From Dipteris shenzhenensis (lineage: Eukaryota > Polypodiophyta > Polypodiopsida > Gleicheniales), in the NCBI GenBank assembly GCA_047967505.1, contig CM106539.1: DNA of 64,000 nt. One strand, 5' to 3'. Of the stretch, positions 1-10,790 are shown in pieces. Positions within the stretch are counted from its first letter, which is position 1, and each line of letters starts with the position of its first letter. Under the pieces are notes generated by a model, which had not been told where the DNA came from, searched no databases, and was given only the letters and a program-made list of their open reading frames with translations. The translations under genes and the position numbers were made by a program.

Positions 1-165
1 AATTATCGACACAAAATATGCTACGATAAGGAAGGGGGGCCCAAATGCACCCAGTGATGCTTTTTTTGCACTACTTACTCGCATGCAAGCACATATGATT
101 CAATTCCGTTCAATCAATTGATACTTCCACTCTAGTGATAGTCGTATGGACTAGTGAGAGAGTGG
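1..165. other. unassigned flank
   Basis: Left edge of the window, AT-leaning, with no recognisable coding or repeat content. It ends in GAGAGAGT (156-163), which recurs at the far end of LINE-A3 and may be its target-site duplication. Confidence 0.4.
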
Positions 166-1622
166 TTTTTTTTTTTCAAAAAAGAGACTTCTATTAAGTA
201 AGAAAGAAACTTGCTAGAGCAAGCTCTGTGCGGAAATACAACATGCTAAGCATGTAATAAAAAACCACCTCAGAAGAATGAGGTAGAAAGAAACCAAGGC
301 TGAGGCTGAAAATGCCATCTCAACCCTGTAGAAGTCTCATCAAGGAAGGAAGAGTCTCTCCAATCCTTGAGAAAAGTAACTCTCCTAGAGGAGCTCAAGA
401 GGATCCCTACATGGTCGCCCATATGGCCATCAGAGTGTGTACCGTATCTGTCCAAGTACTGCTGGCCAAGGTCGGAGAAGGGTGAACCTAAGAACCCTCC
501 AAAGCCTCAGTGCATCTGGCTCTCCAAATGTGCCATGCTGCAATGCTAGCTAAAACCTCCCATGGAGAGTCAACCGAGGAATGAGCAGCCCTAAAGAGAG
601 TGGCCGGAACATCCTCTAGAGAGCACGACTCCACAAGGGGTCATCGGATGTGAAGAGCCCAAGACGAGAGTCATGTCTCAAAGAAAATCTGCGGCCCTGA
701 AAGAGTGAGCCAAGCCACTGATCCCCAGGTCATATAGAAGGGGAGGTGAACAAAAGTGCTGAAAAGTCTTGCAATCCCCTTCCATATGATTCTCGCCTGT
801 CTGCAATCCCAAAGGCAGTGTTGTACTGTCTCCGAAGCAGAAAGGCAACGAGGGCAAGTAGGGTCAGCCTCGAACCTGGATCTCCATTGGTTCACTGATA
901 TCCCACCATGAATAGAAAGCCAAAAGAAGAGACTGATTTTTCTATTCCGGTGGGATTTCTAGAGCCTCTGCCAAAAAATTTTCTCCAAGTTTGCACAAAT
1001 TTGAAAATTCTCCCAATGAGGAGCTCTAGTGGGCCTCCAACCCCTACAGCTGAGCTGGAATTTCCTAGCATTACTGACCATGTAACGAAAGAAGGGGATG
1101 CCCTTCTCTTGGTGCCCTTCATCTATCCACTCCCATTCCCTAGGGTCCCACTGCAAAAACTTAATCGAGACACCTCCATAGAGCCATAGCCTCCATGAAA
1201 CGGTACCTCCAACAAAATACCGTCTATGGATTTGGACAGCTTGCCCCCGAAGAAACATCAAAGACTAGGGCATCCTCGTGTGTGTTACGTGAGCAATCAC
1301 CTGCAAAGAAATGCCCAATCTGGAAAATGCCCCCATCCAGGTGGAACAAGTAATAGGCATGTCATCTGTGTCCACCCAATCCAAGGGCAAGGCTGCATCA
1401 ATCTGTTGGACTCTCCCTGCACTCCCTCTGAGATTATGAGCCACCTGGGCCTGTCGGTCTGTAGGAAGCCTCCTGAAGGCTTTCCATGCTCCCACAGTAG
1501 ATGCAGGGCCCCTCTCCCATCTGGGCCACTACATGTAAAGAGAAGCTCCAAGTGGTCTGCCATGCTCATCCAAAATACTGTCATTCCACATGATAGGCTG
1601 CCTTTCAATCTCTTCATGAGAG
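166..1622 (-). mobile_element. LINE-A3, 5'-truncated LINE fragment
   Basis: Read on the minus strand this is the last 1.45 kb of a plant LINE: ORF2 C-terminus, 3'UTR and an A tail (T11 at 166-176 on plus). The peptide contains the zf-RVT segment CPRC..SAS..TVQHCLWDCRQA at about 800-860 and, upstream, WKAFRRLP and LPLDWVDTDDM segments shared with LINE-A2. The same 3'UTR occurs at 11606-12198 and near 29830-29936. Several frameshifts break the frame. Homology stops abruptly at about 1622, as expected for 5' truncation during target-primed reverse transcription. GAGAGAGT at 156-163 and 1620-1627 is a possible short TSD. Confidence 0.85.
671..1617 (-). pseudogene. LINE ORF2 C-terminal remnant with zf-RVT domain
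   Basis: Pieces of one reading frame spread over several frames: a region upstream of zf-RVT (1265-1617), a tryptophan-rich segment (892-1261) and the zf-RVT zinc finger with WRSRF, CPRC and HCLWDC motifs (671-895). In plant LINEs this domain follows the reverse transcriptase. RT and endonuclease are absent because the copy is truncated. It is dead: at least three frame changes are visible. Identity is clear from its match to LINE-A1 and LINE-A2 in this window. Confidence 0.8.
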
Positions 1623-1627
1623 AGAGT

Positions 1628-2900
1628 AGTTTAGGTCACAGGCATGTCACATTGTATCAGAGCTTCAAAACTTTCTCTTGAGCTTGTGAGGTACAAGTTA
1701 GGGAAGGTCATGCAGTGTATGTATATGAACAATAATCTCTGATAGACTGACCATGAGCACCAGGACGCCCTCCATGTAGTCAAGATGATGATGTGGTGTC
1801 CACACTAAGTGGCTCTCCCACTAGAAGCACCTCTTACACCATCTGCCATGTTGGCCATGATGCAAATGCAAGCTCAATAGCCAAAGACCCGCATCATATG
1901 GACCTTACACATCACACATGCCTGCACCACATAAGAGCATCAAGATTGGGCGGCAATAGAAGAATGGGACCACATTGCCCAACTAGCCAGGGAACAGTGG
2001 AACTACACAAACAAAGTGAAGACTTTGCTTCCTAGGAGGCCAAAGAAGAACAAGATTGTGTTGTCTAAGAAGCCTTGGAGTAAAGGGACCGTAAGGCTCG
2101 AGAAGTAAAGGAAGCATAAGACCAAGCATTGCTCCTCTCTTTGGTCAAGGCCAAAGCAGATAGTGGAGGTTGTTGGAAAGCCCACAGAGTCTTCATTCCT
2201 TGATAGGTGAAGAAAGTCCTCATTGTATCACAATGGATAGATCATGACAATGATCGTGACTTATTGACACTTATTGTGACATAGAGACTGCTCCTCCCTG
2301 CTACTTCACCATCTCCTTCTTGCCCCACTACCACTGCATCTCATTCTTGCCCTCCAATCACAGCTACGCCTTCTCCATGAAATATACATCCCAATCCAAA
2401 TCTGTCAAGCATCTAGTAAGTCGGATGTGTGATCTCCACCTCTGGTGGCAAATAGATCACTAATAATGCCAAGCCTATGCCCAGTCTCTTGACCATAAAG
2501 CTAGTTGACAAGCACCTGAAGCACCAGCACCATCATGCGAAACATTTGCTTTCTCATGATACAATAACAAAGAGACGGGGTCCATTGCTCCTCCCCCGTA
2601 GAGGGAAAACGGAAGCCCCAAAGACGGCAGATACGGGAACCAACCATACGGATGAAACCCCCTTTTTGGGGCTGCAAGATCAGCACTATCACCTCTAGAG
2701 CCAGAGGATATGCAATAGAGACCTCAAGATAGCCAAGGACACAGTCTCCAAAACTCTCTCAGTAGGGTTTCCCCAAGTGGGGCCTTGGACCAAGAAACTG
2801 GGAGAACAAACCTCCTTTCCTTGACATCCTTGAAGAGGCTATGTGGTGAGGGGAACTAGACTTTGGAGAAAGTCGCGGTCTAAAGGTTTGGGTGGGGGGC
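1628..2900. other. unrecognised intergenic sequence
   Basis: No domain, LTR or LINE homology is seen here. A lysine/arginine-rich plus-strand stretch around 2030-2150 could be decayed Gag-like sequence, but it has stops and no diagnostic motif. I assign nothing. Confidence 0.3.
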
Positions 2901-3125
2901 TGTCCTCACCCTTGCCCGAGGGTTGGGAAACTAGATCAAGCTGGGAGGAGGAATGGGAGGTAGTAAAATAGGGAGAAGATGAGTGACTTACTGCAACGTT
3001 GGCCCTCGGGTTAAGACCGGGGGGGGGGGGGGGGGGGGGGGCTATCCTCCCCCTTGCTCGAGGGTAAACTAGGGAGAAGATGAGGGACTTACTACAATGT
3101 TGGCCCTCGAGTTAAGGCCAACAAA
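2890..3125. repeat. imperfect tandem duplication with G23 tract
   Basis: Two copies of an approximately 100-bp unit lie head to tail, at about 2900-3018 and 3042-3120. Both hold a CTTGCYCGAGGGT segment, then GGGAGAAGATGAGKGACTTACT, then GTTGGCCCTCGRGTTAAG. They are separated by an uninterrupted run of 23 G at 3019-3041. The first copy has extra sequence. No coding content is apparent. Confidence 0.7.
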
Positions 3126-4281
3126 GAAACTTACCAACACAAGAGCGAGCACAATATTTGTGGGTGGTGACGGCAATGCTTCTCGCTGGTTAACTCTTGT
3201 AGCAAGCATTCATCGTTGCGGGTGGTGCGACCTTAGCTTATGAGTGGCGAGTATCGGTAGCAAGGTGCAGTGACCCTGTCCTTGAAGCAGACCTAGGGCG
3301 GTGGTCGACCAATTGCAAGTAGCAGTACAATGAGCCAAACGCGCCAACTTTAAAGGAAATTTTGTAGTACTTTAGGAAAAAGCATTGTAAGATATTGTGT
3401 GTTTTCACACTCTCTCTCTCTCACCTGGCTTGCTAGGTTAGTAAGCTTGTTACTGTATGCATTGCAAGCCGAGGTGGCTTGGTTGTATCAACTTATCAAT
3501 ATACAAATGTGGTTTCCATTTTTATGATGTGTATACTCGGTGTGGTGTTAAGGTCCAACTGTTAGTAACTCAGTTTTCCTGTCATCGCACGGTTTTTTCC
3601 CTTCAACAACAATTCCTTACCTCTGAGTTTTCTTGTTGACAACTGTTGTCACCCCGAGCATGCCCAATGTGGCCTTAACAAATTTCAAGAGCGAGCATCT
3701 TCATCCAAGTACTACACAGGGTTGGGCTGTTTATTAGCACTGAGCACCTGTGAGTTAACCTATCAGGAGTGAGCAAACAAGAGCATCAACATTTGGCGAT
3801 CCTGTTGGGGAAGGGTTAATTGAATTTGTGAGTTGACGTGTTGTTAGTGAGGGAATTGAGAGGATTGAGTTAGCAACCTTAGAATTGAGTGGTCATTGAG
3901 AGGTTCATGTTTACCGGCGGTGAGACGAGTTGAAACAATTTGCTGGCTATTGTGAGCTATTACAAGAAATTTCTCCGAGTAACTCTAGACGAGTGGTGCG
4001 TTCTGGTGTTGTGCTTGAAGACCGGAATGTGGAACACACAAAGTACTTAGACAACCAATTGGCTACTTTATGACTTAGCCAATGGCTAATACATGCTCGG
4101 AGAGAAGAAAAAGATACGCAGCCACTCGCAAAGAATTCCTAAGCCAAAAAGGAATTGGCTACATCCTACCATGAGAACTATTGCGGACTCATAACCAAAG
4201 TTCAATGCCCGAAGGATACTAGAATAAGGATTGATTGTCCAACAGGAGCATAGAGAGTGAGGAGAGAGACTCGGCCGTGCT

Positions 4282-5660
4282 ATGTCAAGGGTGAAGGTAG
4301 ATTACTATGCAGAGTCAAAAGGACGAACCACTGATATTGGGCAGAGGCATTCCGGAAGGCTAGCAAATGAAGGCCCGTCATGGCAAATGGCGTCTGAGGA
4401 AGTTTGGACTTTGAACGGTTCGCCATTTCCTCTTTGGACCATCAAAATGAGCGCGAGGATCACATCAATGAATGAAGAGAAAGACTTCTTCGATACTCGA
4501 CCAGTATTTCAGAAGAATCTCATTGAGAAAGGTATGAACGAAGAAGACCAGCCAGTGCAGATGACCAAAGAATCAACAAGCAAGAAGAATGGAGTGCTTC
4601 TGATGGAGAAAGACACCACTGAGTACCTGAAGGGGTGAACGAAACGTAGAACAAATGAGGCAATTTGCTCGAGTTCCTATCGCCATGGATAGAAATCCTG
4701 TCCGGCCTACTAGTGTAAATCGACTTGAACCTCCCTGAAAATCCTCCTATGGACCAATTATGTGTTGGTCGACAGTGACCTCATGCACAGGAAGGGGGCT
4801 ATGATGGATGGAGATCTGGTGATTATGTTCTTCTGAGTAGATGACCTACTCACTCAAGGTATGGAGCCAACTGAGTGGAAGTACCTTTGGAATGAATAGA
4901 AAAATCCAAGCCCGCCGGTCCCTACATTAAGGTAAAATTTTAGTATTTCAAAGGTACTAATTGCAAAGGCCCGTATAGTCATCTACAAAGTTTCTTGCGG
5001 GTTTGTCATATAAACAGTGCCATGACCGATGAGGAATATATGGATTATTTTCCATGTACTATAATAAAAAATGCACAGAGGTGGTTCAACCAATTTCCAA
5101 TTGGGATATTTTCCTGATTGGTATGCTATGTCAGAAGCATTCCTGCGGAGGTTTAGACAGGAATCAATGAAGAAGATGTTCACACAAAGCTGAGCGAGCT
5201 AAAACAAATAAAGGAGAGTCTGTGCGATTGATAGGAGCTCGCATCCTAATCATGAAGTCTTAGTTGACTACTATGCCAGATGACAAGTCTATGAGAGCCT
5301 GGTTGATTACAGGGTGCACCCATGTATACTTGCATAAGCCAAAAATAGTCAACCCGACTAAGACATATGAAGAGTTGCTAGACTGAGCTATTGCTCTTGA
5401 AAAGAGTGAAGGCTTGAAAGGCAAGACTAAGAAGAAAGATGCAAGTAGTGATATTGAAGAAACACCGGTAAAGAAAGATAAGCTCAAGACTGAGCTGAAG
5501 CAGGCCCTAAAGAAATTGGACATTCGAGGAAAACCAAACAGTAATGAAAAATAGTGTAATAAGTGTTGTATGAATGGACACTTAGAGGAAGACTTTAAAA
5601 AAAAGTACTACAACACTTGCAACAAGTTTGGGCATGGTGACTCGGAATGTTGGTTCAATG
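4282..5660 (+). pseudogene. gag: gypsy gag remnant (Gyp1)
   Basis: An open stretch (4282-4638) is followed by broken Gag. Around 5080-5170 the translation reads RWFNQFPIGIFSDWY..SEAFLRRFRQE, which matches the Retrotrans_gag core pattern (WF..LP..SI..W.EL...FL.RF). Zinc-knuckle sequences follow near 5555-5645 (CNKCCMNGHLEEDF and a degenerate CNKFGHGDSEC). Gag forms the virus-like particle and binds RNA. Stops and frameshifts are frequent. Confidence 0.65.
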
Positions 5661-5733
5661 GTAGAAATCGCCAAGTATCAGCGAACTAGGTGGCCACTGA
5701 TACCCGATCCACGAGTGCGATACCACCATGCCC

Positions 5734-6017
5734 CGAGTAGAAAGATAAGGGTAAGAATGGCAAGGAGAAGACAAATCAGTCCAAGATCAAATGTTTTTGC
5801 TCTGGAGAAAACCATCTCTATTCTAACTGTCCAATTTGGGCTGAACATTCGAAGTTCCTCAAAATTAATATGCAACGAGTAGAAAGATAAGGGTAAGAAT
5901 GGCAAGGAGAAGACAAATCAGTCCAAGATCAAATGTTTTTGCTGTGGAGAAAACCATCTCTATTCTAACTGTCCAATTTGGGCTGAACATTCGAAGTTCC
6001 TCAAAATTAATATGCAA
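5734..6017 (+). repeat. near-perfect 142-bp tandem duplication
   Basis: Copy 1 is 5734-5875 and copy 2 is 5876-6017. I see one substitution (TGCTCTGG against TGCTGTGG), which changes Ser to Cys in a zinc-knuckle-like segment CFC[S/C]GENHLYSNC. The copies are far more alike than the two LTRs of the host element, so the duplication happened long after insertion. Confidence 0.9.
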
Positions 6018-6366
6018 CGGAAAGAAGTGGCTTCAGATTGCCGAGTAGTTGTAGCTAAGCTACCAGATGCAATTGACACCAAGTGGTCACCAGGTCGAAA
6101 GGTCCAATTGCAACCTCTGCAGGTATGGGTCTCTCAGACAAAGATATCAATTAGAAGGCACAAAAGGAATTTGTTGTTGAACTCGCCACGGATTTGAAGA
6201 CGGATTTGAAGGGCAAAGCACCAATAGTGGAGATGCCATTCAAGCAATCTCAACTACCTATCACACAGCCAACAAATCTTCAAAGCTCAAGGAAAGTGCA
6301 CAGGAACCGAGCAATTCATCAGATTCTAGCGCAGAACTAGCTCGAGTATGGGAACTTTTCAAGAAT

Positions 6367-6640
6367 ATGAAAATTAGTTTGACATTTGGTGAATTGATGA
6401 GGATATCTCCGTATTGCCATGATTTCTTCACTGAACAGATTAAGGAATTTGCAGAGCAGCCGAAGGAGGTCGATTCTTTAGTCACTATACCTGTCATTGA
6501 CACCCCAATGTTCAATGAAGAAGTACCAGTGATGATCACCATCAAAGTCAAAAAGCAGACCATACCAAGAGTGTAGTAGATGGTGGTTCAGAAGTAAACA
6601 TTATTTCTAAAGAAATTGCTAAACGCTGAAGTTCAAGACA
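6367..6640 (+). pseudogene. gypsy aspartic protease remnant (Gyp1)
   Basis: A short frame gives ITIKVKKQTIPRV, then one nucleotide out of frame VDGGSEVNIISKEIAKR (about 6576-6630). The D-G-G in the active-site position followed by a hydrophobic run fits the retropepsin of plant gypsy elements. Two adjacent TAG codons and a frame change break it. Reverse transcriptase, which should follow, is missing. Confidence 0.6.
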
Positions 6641-6972
6641 TTCAAGCCATCTCCTTTCCGAGTACTTATCGGCCTAGAATTTGGGAAGTTACAGACCCAT
6701 TTCCTCAAGATGTGGAGTCACGATTGATGGAACTACAAATACTTCCCGTTGCTGAGGTTGATATTTTCCAAGTGGCTACTTCAACAACAATCCCCGACCT
6801 CCAAGTTTTCTTGTTGACAATTGTTGTCACCCCGAGCACACAAAGTTTGCCCTTACTGAATTGCAAGAGCGAGCATCTTTGCCCAAGCATTGCACAAGGT
6901 TGGTGGGCTGTTTATGAGCACCGAGCACCTGTGAGTTAACCTATCGGGAGTGAGGAAACCAGAGTATCAACA

Positions 6973-8921
6973 TGCAGTACAGGGGGGAGAGGCAGGGGAG
7001 GGGAAGGAAATAGGTGGGTGGGGGGAGGGGCAAGGGGGAGATACTCTCCTTGCCTCTGGAAAGCCTTTTTTCACGCTCTGCATGCACCTTCTCCTTGAGT
7101 CTAGCATGCTATCTACGACTCTTCTCGGCCTGTTTGCTTCTTTTTCAACTTTAGTCCATTTCCCTTCAGAGAGCTCCACTCAGAGGGTCTGGGACTCTTG
7201 TTGCTGCTGCTGCAGCTTGTGACGAGACTGACCCCTATCCGCCTAAGGCTCCCTCTACTATCTCAAATGAGCCTATGGAGGGGCGCATCTATGTCCTTTA
7301 GGGCGATCACGTGCAAGATGATCCAACCGTCTACAACAAAGGCACTACCTTGATAGCTGTGAGATCTCAACCCTCTGGCAAGAGAGAAGGACCTTGACTA
7401 CATGGGGAGTCGAGGGTGCTGAAGCATTAGAACCCCTCTGGCCAGATCAAGGCTCACCACCAAGATGCTTTCTCTGCGAGGCAAGGCCCACCAGCTTGGG
7501 CAGGAACGCTGCTCCAAGCACGAGAGTGGGCAACCACACCAAGAAGAGAGCAATGCGTTGTAGAGGGCCCAAGAAATTTATGCGCAAAAGTACCAAAAGG
7601 GGGCTGCCATGATATATGAGAGAGCTTAGCCTCGAAAAGAAGTACTCTTGGGCTGAGGGAAAGGCTTGGAGTAGCCAAAGTCTCCCAGAAGGGGCCTCCA
7701 CCTGTAGTGCAAACTCCTTGTGCAAGCAGGCCTGTGAGCCAGGCCATGGCACCTACATTCCTAGGCACCTCCAAAAACATGTAACTTGAAGGGGGGAGCT
7801 CCAAGAGTCAGTGCAGACTGGCCTGGCAGCTATCGGGGGGCTGTAAAGTCACGAGACTACCTTGGGCACCTCAGCCCAGCCACATGGTCCGGTGCATCTA
7901 CAAACGCGCTCCAATGGTGAGGCAAAGGAAGAGGGGAAGAGCTGGAGAACAGGCGCAGAAGGGAGGCATAAGAAAGGGCGACCTGAAGGGGAGAAGCAGG
8001 AGGAGCTATGGCAAGAGAGAGCTAGGTGTGTGTGTTTGGGGGGAAGGGGGGGTCTCTCAACTCTCGGTATCTTTGGTGTAAGCTCATTTGCAAGCGCTTT
8101 CCCGCAATTCGAATCTCTTAATCATCAAAAGAATTTTGTTGCCATGGGAGAACTTTTTATGTGGAAACAAGAGAGAAAACTATGGCCACAAATTAACCCT
8201 AATTACGCTTATACTCTCATATCCTTTTGCCTTTCATAAAGCCGACATGCTCATAAAGGCTCTTTGTATTTTTGGAGTAAACACTACCCTTGATGATCCA
8301 ATAAGTCCAAAGGTAAGACCCTCCTTCATATCACATTGCCGTCATTAAGAAGAATGGTCTCATTGCCAGTGGAGGAGATAACGCCTCATTTCCGAATGAG
8401 GAGGTGTTGGTATCCTCTCAAGTCGGTATTTACGATATTCAAAGAAGCATAAAGCATGTTTCGTGATAGCTCATTTGGTTCTATGTGCAAACCACTTGAG
8501 CAAGGGTGGCAGCCTTTCATTGGCTATCGTTTGAGGTGGCTAAAATAGAAAACATATAAAGCAAATGGCATGACTATATGAAGCATGTCATACACCAGAA
8601 AACAACCTTCGGCAAAGTCTTCGAATCGTCCTGGGATCGAGTCCCAAAGGGACATTAGCGCTCTATCCCCTTTTACCTATGTCAAAGAGAGAAACCGGCA
8701 CAAACTTCAAGTACATCACTCAAACCATACTCGCAAAATATCATCTTGTACATGCCTAAGAAATAGAGGCATTAACCTTGTAATCTAGGTAGTTATGATC
8801 TTTTATAGCCAATGCAACTCTCCCCAAGTGTTATGTTGAGGGAAGGTGTTGAAATAATCATGGTTTAGAACACTCCCTAGAGGTTAAGGTGAGTCTTTGC
8901 ACATGGTTCTCAAGTAAAGGG
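6973..8921. other. unassigned region between Gyp1 and Cop2
   Basis: About 1.95 kb without recognisable protein domains or LTRs. It contains G/A-rich runs (6975-7040 and 8035-8050). Overlapping frames at 7447-7804 on minus and 7862-8239 on plus lack motifs and look like chance. Confidence 0.3.
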
Positions 8922-9144
8922 TGTAAGAAAATAGTATGCAGCGGAAGATAACAACAAAACGCAAGTACACGATGGAAAGCTGGAGAGAATACAAAAATTC
9001 TGATATACCAAACTGTTGATACAACTGATGGTTGGCTGTCCACCCGTGCGCTCTACAGACAGAGCTTCGATGGTGATCTAGACAGATGCTGGACGGAGGA
9101 CTATGAGCGTGAAGAACTGGTGATCTGATGATAGGGGGTGGCCA

Positions 9145-9226
9145 CTTATATAGTGTAAGTGGTTGATGGTCGGCCCTGTAATAGGCAGTCGGCCTAATAG
9201 ACAGTCGGCCTGGAAGACCAACCGAC
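9145..9226 (-). promoter_or_regulatory. LTR promoter: TATA box plus four DRE/CRT-type cores
   Basis: On minus the TATA-like TATATAAG lies at 9145-9152. Upstream are GCCGAC cores at 9169-9174, 9188-9193 and 9204-9209, plus ACCGAC on the plus strand at 9221-9226. RCCGAC is the core of the dehydration/cold-responsive element bound by DREB/CBF proteins. The same set is present 592 bp away in the other LTR. Function is inferred from motif, clustering and distance to the TATA box. Confidence 0.5.
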
Positions 9227-9317
9227 CCTTCAGAAAACATGCCGTCGGGCAGATGAAGGATCGCGCATAGGTCATACCGTCGGGCCTGGGGCTACCGGCA
9301 GCCCCCGGACCCTGCCG

Positions 9318-9400
9318 CTGGGGGCTTTGCCCCCAGACCCCCACTGGGGGCCTGCGCCCCCCGGACCCCCTGCTATCGGGGGGGCTATCGCCCCCCCGAA
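9318..9400. repeat. GC-rich hairpin cluster in the Cop2 LTR
   Basis: Three consecutive stem-loops: CTGGGGGC-TTT-GCCCCCAG (9318-9336), GGGGGCC-TGC-GCCCCCC (about 9345-9361) and GGGGGGGCTATCGCCCCCCC (about 9377-9397). The cluster is repeated in the other LTR near 9910-9990. It sits in U3, upstream of the TATA box. Confidence 0.8.
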
Positions 9401-9715
9401 CCCCCCCTTTGTGCAGACGGGTATCTACTCTTGGCTCCTAAGCCGTCTCATAACCATCTGGTCTACTCTAAGACCCCTTCCAGTGTCTAAACTGGGGATC
9501 CCTCCCAATATCTGATACCCATCATGGCTTCTCCTCATATGGGGGCCTTACAACATTGGGTACACAGAATATTGGTGGGTTACATGAGAGGTGGACATTT
9601 GAGCTAACTCTAACACCCCCCCTCAATGTTCACCCGAAGATGAACTACGTGTTCGGACCAATGCCGAGTCGATGTAGATGCCGCAACAATAAATCACTCC
9701 CAAGAGCCACAACAA

Positions 9716-10207
9716 TCTGATGATAGGGGGTGGCCACTTATATAGTGTAAGTGGTTGACGGTCGGCCCTGTAATAGGCAGTCGGCCTAATAGACAGTCGG
9801 CCTGGAAGACCAACCGACCCTTCAGAAAACATGCCGTCGGGCAGATGAAGGATCGCGCATAGGTCATACCGTCGGGCCTGGGGCTACCGGCAGCCCCCGG
9901 ACCCTGCCGCTGGGGGCTTTGCCCCCAGACCCCCACCGGGGGCCTGCGCCCCCCGGACCCCCTGCTATCGGGGGGGCTATCGCCCCCCCGAACCCCCCCT
10001 TTGTGCAGACGGGTATCTACTCTTGGCTCCTAAGCCGTCTCATAACCATCTGGTCTACTCTAAGACCCCTTCCAGTGTCTAAACTGGGGATCCCTCCCAA
10101 TATCTGATACCCATCATGGCTTCTCCTCACATGGGGGCCTTACAACATTGGGTACACAGAATATTGGTGGGTTACATGAGAGGTGGACATTTGAGCTAAC
10201 TCTAACA
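9716..10207 (-). repeat. Cop2 5' LTR, truncated (492 bp)
   Basis: Same as 9124-9615 with three visible transitions. It ends internally at 9716, so U5 and the primer binding site were removed by the deletion that also took the coding region. The TATA box (9737-9744), DRE hexamers and hairpin block are retained. Confidence 0.85.
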
Positions 10208-10747
10208 AAGGGTCACATGAAAGGGCATTGGCCTCATAAATGGTCTCTCATGGATCTTGCCAATGTACTATGTGGTGGAGGATACAAACAAGTGCATGGA
10301 TATGGAAGTACACAAGTGTGTGGTGTACAAACCAAATGGGGTTGATCTCTTGGTCCTATTTGGAGGGATCTAAGAGAGGCTTTTTTATGGACTGAAATAC
10401 AATTGAACTTCACCTTTTGTATAGATCAAAGTCTCATCATCTCTCAAGTGTGGTCTCTATCCTCTATCTCTCTCATGCAAGTTGTATTCTCCAAGCTCTT
10501 TTTCAAGTGTTTTATCTTAAAGTTGTAGCTTCCAAGCCTTAGTGTGCCCTTTTTAGAGAAAAGTGACATATTCCATTCAAAACGAATCATACAATAGGTG
10601 GGAGAGAAAGTACTCTATCCCTAGCCTCAACAATGTGGCCTTAGTGTGCCCTTTGCTCCAGCCACCCAAGGCTTGTGTGAGATCATCCTTTTGGTGTACT
10701 TTGTACCTTGTCCCATAGGCTCCTGAGGCCCTCCGCGGACGTTAATA

Positions 10748-10748
<1 letters not shown>
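10208..10748. other. unassigned flank
   Basis: No recognisable feature apart from the Cop2 TSD at its left edge. Confidence 0.3.

Positions 10749-10790
<42 letters not shown>

Larger units (their letters stand above)
3400..6972 (+). mobile_element. Gyp1, decayed and internally deleted Ty3-gypsy element
   Basis: A direct repeat of about 190 bp (3601-3791 and 6782-6972, both ending ATCAACA) marks the LTR 3' ends. The first is followed at once by the primer-site-like TGGCGATCCTGTTGGGGAA (3794-3812), nearly the same as the primer site of Gyp2. Between them are gag, zinc knuckles and a protease motif, but no reverse transcriptase, RNase H or integrase. The downstream LTR is only a fragment joined directly to internal sequence. 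The 5' LTR start was not located, so the left coordinate is a guess. LTR divergence is substantial, so this is an old copy. Confidence 0.75.
8922..9615 (-). repeat. Cop2 3' LTR (694 bp)
   Basis: TG...CA ends on minus (TGTTAG...CTTACA). It contains, in transcription order, a GC-rich hairpin block (9318-9400), four DRE-type hexamers (9169-9226), a TATATAAG box (9145-9152) and a terminal R-U5 part with TTCCGCTGCATAC. That last part resembles the Cop4 LTR end (TTTTCCGTGCATAC), which suggests a related copia lineage. Confidence 0.85.
8922..10207 (-). mobile_element. Cop2, copia-type deletion derivative with TSD AAGGG
   Basis: On minus: partial 5' LTR (10207-9716), 100 bp of internal DNA (9715-9616) ending in the polypurine tract TTGAGGGGGGG, then a full 3' LTR (9615-8922) starting TGTTAGAG and ending CTTACA. 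The flanks 8917-8921 and 10208-10212 are both AAGGG, a perfect 5-bp TSD. The partial LTR lacks the last 202 bp of the full one; the primer site and all coding DNA are deleted. Over 492 shared bases I see three differences, all C/T transitions, so the insertion is recent. No protein is encoded; C-rich frames here are spurious. Confidence 0.88.

Noticed and set aside
7447-7804. Overlapping minus-strand frames of 101 and 116 codons
   Set aside because: No motif, mutual overlap and no homologue elsewhere in the window; treated as chance.
9327-10107. Pro-rich plus-strand frame present in two copies 592 bp apart
   Set aside because: The two copies are the two LTRs of Cop2; the frame is antisense to the element and comes from the GC-rich hairpin block.
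10750-10786. CT microsatellite as an independent feature
   Set aside because: It forms the tail of the LINE-D repeat and recurs at the same place in the second copy.
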